64,000 bases of DNA, from contig NZ_CP194041.2 in NCBI RefSeq assembly GCF_050870875.2, forward strand, positions 2,108,001 through 2,172,000, in the 5' to 3' direction. The position numbers and the translations under genes were made by a program. Positions 43,305-51,243 of the stretch are shown one piece after another. A model generated the notes under the pieces. It was given only the letters and a program-made list of their open reading frames with translations, did no database searches and had not been told where the DNA came from. Position 1 is the first letter of the stretch; each line of letters begins with the position of its first letter. The DNA comes from Agarivorans sp050870875 (GTDB lineage Bacteria > Pseudomonadota > Gammaproteobacteria > Enterobacterales > Celerinatantimonadaceae).

Positions 43305-44027
43305 ATGTCTAACGAATTCAATCAAATAGAAGGGGCATCACGAAGTCTGCATTTACAAGTAGCTAGAGAAATCGCGAGAGGGATCTTATCCGGCGCTTTG
43401 GCTCAAGGAAGTATTATTCCTGGAGAAATAGCCCTTTGCGAACAATTTGGCGTTAGCCGAACGGCTTTGCGTGAAGCGATTAAATTGCTCAATTCTAAAG
43501 GTTTATTGGAATCTAGGCCGAAGATAGGCACGCGTGTTCGTGATCGGGAACATTGGAACTTCCTCGACGCACAGTTACTCGACTGGATGATGGGTTTGAG
43601 TAATACCGAGAGCGCTTATCATGAATTTTTGACACTACGTTGTGCTATTGAGCCTGAAGCAGCGGCTTTAGCCGCGCGTAATGCAAGTGCAGAACAGCGG
43701 ATGCAGTTATCTGCGGTATTTCAGCAAATGTCGAATGTTGCGAGTGGAGTAGACTCGGAGACAAAATGGACCGATGTAGATATGGAATTCCATCGCTTGG
43801 TCTTTTTATCAACCGGAAATAGTTTTTATATTCCTTTTGCAAATGTATTGCGTACGATGTTTGTTGGTTTTATTGATCATGCCTCTCAAGAAGGGGATAA
43901 AACTTGTATCGAAGAGCATAAAGCGGTTTACGATGCGATTATGGCGGGTAATGCCGAAAAGGCACGTCAGGCGAATATCGATTTGCTGAACATTAGTAAG
44001 GCACAGCTGGCAAGCGGTGTAGCTTAG
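43305..44027 (+). CDS. GntR-family regulator, FadR subfamily (FCD domain)
   Basis: A 240-residue protein starting MSNEFNQIEGASRSLHLQVA; the reading from 43251 is not supported. HTH: EIARGILSGALAQGSIIPGEIALCEQFGVSRTALREAIKLLNSKGLLESRPKIGTRVRD. FCD ligand domain: FLTLRCAIEPEAAALAARNAS, DMEFHRLVFLSTGN and HKAVYDAIMAGNAEKARQAN with the metal-binding Asp/His set. Related to DgoR/UxuR/LldR-type regulators of sugar acids or organic acids. No catabolic gene is adjacent, so its target lies elsewhere. Confidence 0.9.
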   Translation: MSNEFNQIEGASRSLHLQVAREIARGILSGALAQGSIIPGEIALCEQFGVSRTALREAIKLLNSKGLLESRPKIGTRVRDREHWNFLDAQLLDWMMGLSNTESAYHEFLTLRCAIEPEAAALAARNASAEQRMQLSAVFQQMSNVASGVDSETKWTDVDMEFHRLVFLSTGNSFYIPFANVLRTMFVGFIDHASQEGDKTCIEEHKAVYDAIMAGNAEKARQANIDLLNISKAQLASGVA

Positions 44028-44032
44028 TGTTA

Positions 44033-44066
44033 AGGCCGAGTTTATGAATATAAACTCGGCCATTTT
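44033..44066. terminator. Bidirectional terminator between gntR and the phospholipase gene
   Basis: GGCCGAGTTTAT, loop, ATAAACTCGGCC followed by ATTTTA; a stem of 12 bp between convergent genes. Confidence 0.85.
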
Positions 44067-44076
44067 ATTGCTTTGC

Positions 44077-45732
44077 TTAGTGGTTAATGGCAAAACCTAA
44101 ACCCAAACTTTGGTTGTGTTTATTGTAATCAATCAGTGATTCTCCATAACCGTTAAAATACTTTAGGTATATCGACAGTTCAGAGCTGATTGGATAAGAC
44201 CAGCGCACATCGATGGCACCTTTGTTATCTCGTTTTAGATTGTTACGGGCGAGTAGGTTTAAACGATGATACTTACTAAATTCTAAATCTACGCTTAGCT
44301 CGCCATAACCGTAATAGTCTTCCATATTCGGGTTATCATCATCCTCAGCCTCTTCTTTAAATCGATACCAAGGTTTGATTGCCAGATTGAGTTTGCCAAT
44401 ATCTAATGGTTCTCCTAAATCGAAATTAAACTCAGTGTAGATCCGGTTCCAAGAGCGTGAACGTAGCTGTGCCTGTCCGTTTGATTCGTGCACCAAACCT
44501 AGCCTTACCCAGCTTGGCGACCATGCGGTTTGACTTAAATCGTTGTCTGGTTGATTCCATTGATAGAATATCTCTGGCTCATAGTTGGTTTCTCTGATTG
44601 AATCGCCAGAGCGTTTGTAGGGCTGCCAGAACGTTTGCTGACTATAAGCAATGTTTATATTGTCGTTGTCGGTGAACAGCTTGAAGGGCAGCATGATCCC
44701 AAAGCTAATTTGAAACTCAACTTCCATGTTCTCGGGCTGTTCGCCGCTGAGCCCACCTTTTAAATCGGGAATACTGGGCGAGGGATTGTATTTGACAGGA
44801 AGAATGTAGTTATCGCGGAAAAGACTCATTCCTGCATATTGCCATATTTCGTGATTTTGGATGAGGTCATCACTGGCTGGGATACGGTTTAGACTGAGCC
44901 CTAATCCAAAGGATTGATTGTGGAAATTGTAGTCGAGTAAAGATTCACCATAACCATTAAAGTATTTAGCATATAGGGAAAAAGACTGAGAGACGCAGTA
45001 GGATAAACGTAAGTCAAATGCGCCTTTGTTATTTGATTTTAGGTTGTTTCGCCCCATGACTCTGACTTTATTTGGGCAGGTCGGCTCTCCAAATAGATAG
45101 GCCATTGATAATTCACCGTAACCATAATAATCAGTAAACTCTTCGCCTTGATTCGTTTCTGGGCCAACTGGTAGCCAAGGTTTGAAACTGAGTTGAAAAT
45201 TGTTATATGCGGCATCAAATTGTGCATAGACACGTTCCCAAGAGCGAGAAAATTCGTCTTGAGAGCCGTTGGCTTGATGACTAAATCCTAGACTAACAGC
45301 TTTCAGTTGCCAGCGATTCTTGACGATGCTTTTGTCATTTGGTAACCAAGTGTAGATGAGTTCTGGTTCGTAGTTGGTATCACGGAAGGGCGCAGATACC
45401 GGCTTGTTATAGACTTGCCAGAAGCTTTGTTGCGTATAGGCAATACTCAGGTAATCTCGATTGTTGAATAGTGTACTCTTAAGAATTAATTTGCCGCTGA
45501 TCTGAAACTCGGACTCCAATTTGTCAATCACCTGTTCATCTGTTGAGAGTTCGCTGGCCAGACGGGTTGAGTAATCTGCTAAGGCGGGCGGATCCGGATT
45601 GTATTTGGCAAATAGAATGTAAGTATCTCTATAAGCGACCAATCTGGGGGGGGGATCCGCATTATTCGCTTTTGCTATTGTTACGTTAAAAATGATAACC
45701 AACATAAGCGAGGTAATCGTTAATTTAGCCAT
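44077..45732 (-). CDS. Tandem-duplicated outer-membrane phospholipase A (PldA/OMPLA), first barrel catalytically degenerate
   Basis: A 551-residue secreted protein (signal peptide to about residue 22) made of two PldA-type beta barrels. Both halves repeat DNYILxxKYNPSP, YSQQTFWQ.Y, RETNYEPE, KPWxxxG..ET, DYYGYGELS, NNLK..NKGA, KYFNGYGESLLDYN.HNQS.GLG. In E. coli PldA the catalytic His142, Ser144 and Asn156 lie in HDSNG...SRSWNR. The second half keeps them (H415, S417, N429 in HESNG..RSRSWNR). The first half reads HQANG...SRSWER: His152 stays but Ser becomes Ala154 and Asn becomes Glu166. The Ser152-equivalent calcium ligand is kept in both (S162, S425). PldA works as a calcium-stabilised homodimer, so this may be a covalent dimer with one dead subunit; that part is inference. 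Confidence 0.9.
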   Translation of the reverse strand: MAKLTITSLMLVIIFNVTIAKANNADPPPRLVAYRDTYILFAKYNPDPPALADYSTRLASELSTDEQVIDKLESEFQISGKLILKSTLFNNRDYLSIAYTQQSFWQVYNKPVSAPFRDTNYEPELIYTWLPNDKSIVKNRWQLKAVSLGFSHQANGSQDEFSRSWERVYAQFDAAYNNFQLSFKPWLPVGPETNQGEEFTDYYGYGELSMAYLFGEPTCPNKVRVMGRNNLKSNNKGAFDLRLSYCVSQSFSLYAKYFNGYGESLLDYNFHNQSFGLGLSLNRIPASDDLIQNHEIWQYAGMSLFRDNYILPVKYNPSPSIPDLKGGLSGEQPENMEVEFQISFGIMLPFKLFTDNDNINIAYSQQTFWQPYKRSGDSIRETNYEPEIFYQWNQPDNDLSQTAWSPSWVRLGLVHESNGQAQLRSRSWNRIYTEFNFDLGEPLDIGKLNLAIKPWYRFKEEAEDDDNPNMEDYYGYGELSVDLEFSKYHRLNLLARNNLKRDNKGAIDVRWSYPISSELSIYLKYFNGYGESLIDYNKHNQSLGLGFAINH

Positions 45733-46224
45733 ATCTTCCCTGATGGTTAATCGTGTGAGCTGAAAGGTTCACTTATTTTTGGTGTTTGATTTTTGTTCAA
45801 CTTAAAAGCATTTTGGCTACGGAGTAGACATAAATTGACTCATTATTTTTCGATGGTAGCGGTAAATGGGGAAAGATGCGAGTTAAGGTAAAGTAATTTT
45901 TTGGGGTTTTGGGGCGGATTTTAGACACTAATATTTAGGTTATTCTGATTTCATAGGCTAGATTTGGATATTGATGCTGCGATGAGTCATCGTGCAGCGA
46001 AAATATCAGCTTGCGCATAGGCTTGCTCAAGCTTGAGTCCATACCTTCCAATGTAAATAGGGGCAAACCTCTCCTTCAAAGTAAACTTACCCGCAGGATC
46101 TTGCTATCCATCTTGTTATGCTGATATTTGCTTGACTAGCTTTTGCTGCACAGCAGTGGTATCAATAAACCGAGAACGATAAATTAGCTTGTGTGAGTTG
46201 ATTGAAGAAAAACTGGGCAAGTAA
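45733..46224. other. Non-coding stretch between the phospholipase and FemAB-like genes
   Basis: About 490 bp with no supported gene. It should contain divergent promoters; GGCTTGCTCAAGCTTGAG near 46019 is a weak dyad. Confidence 0.4.
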
Positions 46225-47367
46225 ATGAAAGATAAGGTTTTAGCGTTTAGTCAAATGTCTCCGGATTACTTAGTGCATCAACAATTCCCGACAGCTTATC
46301 AAGCTGGCTGTTCGTTATTTAATTCACCTATATTTCTACAAGCACTGGAACAACAGCGTTGTGTTGGCGATAACAGCGGTTGGTTGCCGCGTCATATAGA
46401 ATTGTGTGACGCTCAAATACTTATTCCAAGTTATATCAAACAACACAGTTATGGGGAGTATGTATTTGATTGGAGCTGGGCCGATGCTTACCATCGTTAT
46501 GGCTTGCAGTATTACCCAAAGTTGGTCTCGGCAATTCCCTTTACGCCAATCACTAGCGAAAAGCATCTGGGTCAGCGATTGTCTGAGGCCGCAGTTAAAG
46601 ATTGGGTGCAAGTGGTGATAAGTATTTGTCAAGAGCAACAACTCAGTTCGTGGCACTGTAACTTTATTGATGTTGATTTAGCTGAGCAATTGGCAGCGCT
46701 TGGCTTAATGATTCGTCATGGAGTGCAGTTTGAGTGGTTCAATCACCAGTATCATCATTTCGATGATTTTTTACAGACTTTTACGTCGCGAAAACGGAAA
46801 AACACCAATAAGGAGCGGCGCACTGCACAAGGTAGTGTTGAGCATATAAATCGTTTAGTCGGTCAACAAATTAGTCAAACAGCACTCGAAGCCTTTTATC
46901 AATGTTATCAAAGTACTTATTTAAAACGTGGACAACAAGGCTACCTTTCTTTTAGCTTCTTTCAGCAGTTGCTCGAACAACTGGGCGATTCTATGTTGCT
47001 CGTGACTGCAGAAAATAATCAGCAAATTGTTGCTTCGGCACTATTCTTTTTTGATGCTGATAACTTGTATGGACGATACTGGGGTTGCCTTGAAGAATAC
47101 CCCTGCTTACATTTCGAACTGTGCTTTTATCAAGGGATCGAGTTTGCAATAGAGCGAGGTTTAAAACGTTTTAACCCCGGTACCCAAGGCGAGCATAAAC
47201 TGTTACGGGGCTTCGAACCGGTCACAACTTACTCGGCGCATTATATTAAACAAGCTGACTTTGCGCAGGTTATCGCCGACTTTTGTGCCCAAGAACGCCA
47301 ACAAATGGTTGAATATGGCCGCCAATGCCAACAACTGTTACCCTTCAAAACAAAACCCGAAACGTAG
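46225..47367 (+). CDS. FemAB/GNAT-fold peptidoglycan-like transferase (DUF482 family)
   Basis: A 380-residue protein. FDWSWADAYHRYGLQYYPKLVSAIPFTPITS, FLQTFTSRKRKNTNKERR, YLSFSFFQQLLEQLGDSMLLV, NLYGRYWGCLEEYPCLHFELCFYQGIEFAIERGLKRFNPGTQGEHKLLRGFEPVTTYSAHYI are hallmark segments of the DUF482/FemAB-like acyltransferases (PF04339 type). They share the double-GNAT fold that transfers amino acids from aminoacyl-tRNA; the actual acceptor in proteobacteria is unknown. Cytosolic. It is followed after 69 bp by a DUF6151 gene, probably co-transcribed. Confidence 0.85.
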   Translation: MKDKVLAFSQMSPDYLVHQQFPTAYQAGCSLFNSPIFLQALEQQRCVGDNSGWLPRHIELCDAQILIPSYIKQHSYGEYVFDWSWADAYHRYGLQYYPKLVSAIPFTPITSEKHLGQRLSEAAVKDWVQVVISICQEQQLSSWHCNFIDVDLAEQLAALGLMIRHGVQFEWFNHQYHHFDDFLQTFTSRKRKNTNKERRTAQGSVEHINRLVGQQISQTALEAFYQCYQSTYLKRGQQGYLSFSFFQQLLEQLGDSMLLVTAENNQQIVASALFFFDADNLYGRYWGCLEEYPCLHFELCFYQGIEFAIERGLKRFNPGTQGEHKLLRGFEPVTTYSAHYIKQADFAQVIADFCAQERQQMVEYGRQCQQLLPFKTKPET

Positions 47368-47436
47368 CTTTATGCTATCTTTAGGCTCGCAAGGATAGTG
47401 ATTGCCGCAGATGGTCCATATACTAAGGAAGCGAAG

Positions 47437-48018
47437 ATGGCACAATTAGAACTAAAATGTAAATGTGGTCAAGTGAGGGGGCTTGTACAACAGCTTAAGC
47501 CCAATCAAGGCACTCATTTATGCTGTTATTGTAAAGATTGCCAAGCTTTTGCCGCTCAGTTGCAAGCTGAAACGGCCACCCTCAATGAGTTTGGGGGAAC
47601 CGCTTTATTTCAGATCTATCCCGCTGCAGTTCAAATTATACAGGGCCAAGAGCATTTGGCTTGTCTTCGTTTACATAAAAAAGGCTTATATCGCTGGTAT
47701 ACCAGTTGTTGTGACACGCCCGTGGCTAATACTGTTGGTTTGAATGTCCCCTTTGTTGGACTTATCCATAGCTTTATTGCACCAGATCAAGATATTCAAG
47801 AGATTATAGGCCCGTTATATGGTTCAGCTTACCAGCAACAGGCAACCAGTCATTTACCTGAGTCCTTATGGGGTAATAAGTCTCGAGCTCGGATCATTTT
47901 TCGGATCATCAGTAAAATGTTACTGTGGAAACTAATGCGCAGGGGGAAACCAAACCCATTTTTTAATGCCAATGGACAGGCGCGAGTTAAACCTAAAATT
48001 ATTAGCGATGGTCACTAA
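47437..48018 (+). CDS. DUF6151 family protein (GFA-like zinc-binding fold)
   Basis: A 193-residue protein starting MAQLELKCKCGQVRG, with AAGGAAG ribosome site; the GTG at 47398 is rejected. CKCGQVRGLV, HLCCYCKDCQAFA and TSCCDTPVAN follow the zinc-ligand layout of glutathione-dependent formaldehyde-activating (GFA)-like proteins. DUF6151 has no assigned activity. Likely operon partner of the FemAB-like gene. Confidence 0.8.
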   Translation: MAQLELKCKCGQVRGLVQQLKPNQGTHLCCYCKDCQAFAAQLQAETATLNEFGGTALFQIYPAAVQIIQGQEHLACLRLHKKGLYRWYTSCCDTPVANTVGLNVPFVGLIHSFIAPDQDIQEIIGPLYGSAYQQQATSHLPESLWGNKSRARIIFRIISKMLLWKLMRRGKPNPFFNANGQARVKPKIISDGH

Positions 48019-48106
48019 TAGCAATCAGTTCCATAACCCAGTTAGCGGTGATTTAAGCCCGCAAAAATTAACCGATAAGCAGTTAGATTGGTATAAAAAC
48101 CTGTAA
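48008..48106 (+). CDS. Possible 32-residue ORF overlapping the DUF6151 stop
   Basis: An ATG inside the last codons of the DUF6151 gene opens MVTNSNQFHNPVSGDLSPQK followed by LTDKQLDWYKNL. Composition looks protein-like, and the overlap resembles coupled translation, but the frame is very short and without a separate ribosome site. The rest of the gap to 48411 holds no gene. Confidence 0.3.
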   Translation: MVTNSNQFHNPVSGDLSPQKLTDKQLDWYKNL

Positions 48107-48411
48107 TTTAAGTTGTGATAGCGCTATTTCAAGGCTGCGTATTTATTTATGCGTTCTTTGTTCACGGTATTTTTCTGGTATCTGTTTTTCGCCACCCAGC
48201 ATCTGATTTGTTCAATTCAGTTTCATCTTCATGTCATTAAGAGCAGCCATGATCTTCTAGTGCGGGTTCATGGTTTGAGGGGTTTTAGATCTTAAAACGA
48301 GTCTCTAATGTTAGTTTTGTTTGCTTAAAGGCTCATTTTTATCGTTTCAAATACGCCAATTTTATTATTGTTACTATACTGAAAAAGCTTAATATTTTTA
48401 ATAAGGAAGTG

Positions 48412-50307
48412 ATGATGCGAACAACACTTAAGACTCGCCTACTGCTAAGTAGTCTGTTTGCAGTATTGATCACTGTGGCGGTATTGGTGAGTATTTCCAG
48501 TTACTTCATTCGTAGCAATGCTCTCACCAATACTCAGCTCGAAATTGAACATCTGGCGACTACCTTTACTCAAGGAATAGGCCATTGGATTTATGATCGC
48601 AAAAAAGCCATTACGGGCCTCAAATCAACCATTGAGGCGCAACCAGATCTCGATCCTGTTCCTTATTTATTGCAAGCGCATAATAGTATCGGTTTTGCTT
48701 TAACCTATTTTGGTGATGAGCAAGGCAATATGTATCGTCAAGATCCTCGCTTGAATAAGCCAAATTACGATCCTAGAGTCAGACCCTGGTATAAGAGTGC
48801 AAAGGCTGCTGGCAGCATGATTATGACGGCGCCTTATGTGAGTGTGACCTTGCAGAAGCAAGTGGTGACGATTGCCGAGCCGGTGATGGTGGCTGGCCGA
48901 TTTTACGGGGTTGCTGCGGCTAATTTAACACTTGATCAATTAACGGACGCAGTTCGACAACTAAAGGTCCCTGGAGAAGGTTACTCTATTTTGGTCGATA
49001 GCGCTGGTTTGATTATTAGTCACCCAGATAGTGAATTGAATAATCAACAACTAAGCACGATTGATGGTGAGATGAATCAAAACTGGGTTAAAGCGCGCGC
49101 CAATACCAATCTCATAGAAAATCGCATTTTGGATGATACCGCTAAGCTGGTATATGTAGAAGCGGTACCAGAAAGTGATTGGTCTTTAATATTCATCATG
49201 GGCAAACAGCAAATTATGTCACAGGCTGCTAGCCTCGCATGGTGGATGTCGGCGATGGGCTTTATTTTATTGATTCTATTTGGGTTGGTTTTAGTCGCGA
49301 TTTTCAAATTTCAATTTAGAGGTCTCGAGCGAGTCGCTCAGGCGCTGAATGATATTGCCGAAGGTGAAGGGGACTTAACAGTACGCATTCAAACAACGAA
49401 TAGTTACGATGAAATCGGCCAGTTGGCTGGCGGTTTTAACCGTTTTGTTGAACGGGTTCACGGTATGATCTCTCGGATGCATGAAATTGCGGGTCAATTG
49501 GGAGGACAAGCCACAACAACCAGTGCATCAGCCACCGATAATAGTCAGCGAATCGCGGTTCAACAAGATGAAGTGACCATGGTTGCCACCGCAGTGACTG
49601 AGATGGCCAGCGCAACCGAAGAAATTGCTAGCCATGCAGAGCTTACGGCGAATACCGCACAAGAAGCGGTGACTCTCTCTAGTCATGGTCAAACTCAAGT
49701 GATGCAGAGCCAGCAGTCGATTCGCAGTTTGGCGGACGAAGTGGCGACCGCCGGACAGATTATTGGTGAGTTGAACGAGCACTCACAGAAAATTAATAGT
49801 ATCTTGTTAACGATTAGTGGTATTGCTGAGCAAACCAACTTGCTGGCTCTAAATGCCGCCATTGAAGCAGCTCGAGCTGGCGAACAAGGTCGTGGATTTG
49901 CTGTTGTGGCAGATGAGGTCCGAGTATTGTCGCAACGTACCCATTCATCGACCCAAGAAATTCAGGCGATGATCGAGACCTTACAACAGACGGCTGGTAA
50001 AGCAGTCACCTCGATGACCCAGAGTCATGATATGGCCGAAACTAGCGTTACCGATGCAAATTCTGCTAGCGAAAGTTTGTCTCAAATTAGTAAGGCGATC
50101 AACGATATCTCAGATATGGCGACGCAGATCGCGACGGCAGCAGAAGAACAAACTTCTGTGACCAGTGAAATCAATCGAAATACCGAATCGATTCGTGAAG
50201 TGTCGGAAAACTTATCTCAAGAGGCGCAAACCTCGATGACACAAGCCCAGGAACTGGCAAATTTAGCCGAATCGCTACAACAAGAAGTGAGCCGATTTAA
50301 ATTATAG
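48412..50307 (+). CDS. Methyl-accepting chemotaxis protein with dCache sensor
   Basis: A 631-residue receptor. Transmembrane helix near residues 9-29 (LLSSLFAVLITVAVLVSIS); periplasmic dCache domain about 30-270, with DPRVRPWYKSAKAAGSMIMTAPYVS and GVAAANLTLDQL, the pattern of amino-acid or organic-acid sensors; second helix AWWMSAMGFILLILFGLVLVAIF; HAMP about 300-355. The cytoplasmic hairpin has the conserved tip EQTNLLALNAAIEAARAGEQGRGFAVVADEVR. The start follows AAGGA; a GTG and a second ATG are adjacent. Mediates taxis through CheW/CheA. Single gene with terminator. Confidence 0.93.
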   Translation: MMRTTLKTRLLLSSLFAVLITVAVLVSISSYFIRSNALTNTQLEIEHLATTFTQGIGHWIYDRKKAITGLKSTIEAQPDLDPVPYLLQAHNSIGFALTYFGDEQGNMYRQDPRLNKPNYDPRVRPWYKSAKAAGSMIMTAPYVSVTLQKQVVTIAEPVMVAGRFYGVAAANLTLDQLTDAVRQLKVPGEGYSILVDSAGLIISHPDSELNNQQLSTIDGEMNQNWVKARANTNLIENRILDDTAKLVYVEAVPESDWSLIFIMGKQQIMSQAASLAWWMSAMGFILLILFGLVLVAIFKFQFRGLERVAQALNDIAEGEGDLTVRIQTTNSYDEIGQLAGGFNRFVERVHGMISRMHEIAGQLGGQATTTSASATDNSQRIAVQQDEVTMVATAVTEMASATEEIASHAELTANTAQEAVTLSSHGQTQVMQSQQSIRSLADEVATAGQIIGELNEHSQKINSILLTISGIAEQTNLLALNAAIEAARAGEQGRGFAVVADEVRVLSQRTHSSTQEIQAMIETLQQTAGKAVTSMTQSHDMAETSVTDANSASESLSQISKAINDISDMATQIATAAEEQTSVTSEINRNTESIREVSENLSQEAQTSMTQAQELANLAESLQQEVSRFKL

Positions 50308-50326
50308 ATTATTGTCGCAATTTCTT

Positions 50327-50362
50327 AATCCCGTTGAAGGTTGCTATTTAACGGGATTTTTT
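50327..50362 (+). terminator. Rho-independent terminator after the chemoreceptor gene
   Basis: AATCCCGTT, 14-base loop, AACGGGATT then TTTTT. Confidence 0.8.
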
Positions 50363-50703
50363 ATGGTTGGCTTGTGATGGTTCTCAAATCAAATGAGCAT
50401 AAATGCTAAATTACTTCATGCCATTCTCCTTTGTACCGCGATTCAATATACCGTTTTGAATTCGAATCAAAAATACTCAAAGCTGACAATCTCGATATAA
50501 TGTTTTATTAAACAAATGCTTAAAAATAGGTTCTAAGAGATTCATAGCGTATTATTTTTTTGTCGTAAGTATTACATCCCTTTTCATTTCACTGACTGAT
50601 CGTTTGCTCGTGGATGCGTTTCGTTATGAGGTGAGCTGACAGGCACGCTTAGACCTTTCTATAGCTTTGGAAAAATTTTTATAACTTAATTAAGGATTAT
50701 TAA
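50363..50703. other. Non-coding stretch before the secreted-protein pseudogene
   Basis: About 340 AT-rich bases; no gene or clear structure seen. Confidence 0.4.
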
Positions 50704-51159
50704 ATGAAAATATCGACGATTTTTGTCATGTTACTGGCTTTCTTATCCTCCGCAAGCTTTGCTGAGAGCATGGGGTCGGCATACATTCCTTAAAACTTGT
50801 CAGCAACTTCAAAGGCCAGTGAGATGGGGGTGACTATTTCAAATATTACTGACGAAACCGTTAGTGTTGAACTTGAAATGTACGATCTTAATGGCAGTTT
50901 AATTAGCAGCCCTTCGGCATTTACGAATTTAAACGGGGTTGCGATAAATATCAGTACTTCACCGGCTGATGCGACGATTAGTTTTGATATTCCAGCTAAC
51001 GCGACCGCTGCGTTTACCTATGGCAACTGGAATGGTCATGGTTATGGCAAAATCACTTGGAAACAAGACAGTAACAGGCGTACCGCATTATTAGCCCATG
51101 CCTTGAGAAATAATAATGGATCATTTTCAATACCAGTTAATGCCGGATTACCATTCTGA
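50704..51159 (+). pseudogene. Small secreted protein gene with an in-frame stop after the signal peptide
   Basis: An ATG at 50704 with AAGGA upstream starts a textbook signal peptide, MKISTIFVMLLAFLSSASFA. The frame continues ESMGSAYIP, then TAA (50791-50793), and resumes in the same frame with NLSATSKASEMGVTISNITDETVSVELEMYDLNG to 51159 (about 150 residues in all). The TAA could be one C-to-T change from CAA (Gln). The mature part has a beta-sandwich look (alternating hydrophobic strands, PANATAAFTYGNW), similar to small exported proteins that answer surface or spore-coat-like roles; no family is assigned. A short product beginning after the stop would lack a signal peptide. Confidence 0.75.
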
Positions 51160-51243
51160 AGTTAACTCTAGGAACTGTTTAAGCTAAATATTAGCGCCAA
51201 GCCAGCGAAAACAGTGGTGTTTCGCTGGTTCGGCACTAGCCGT

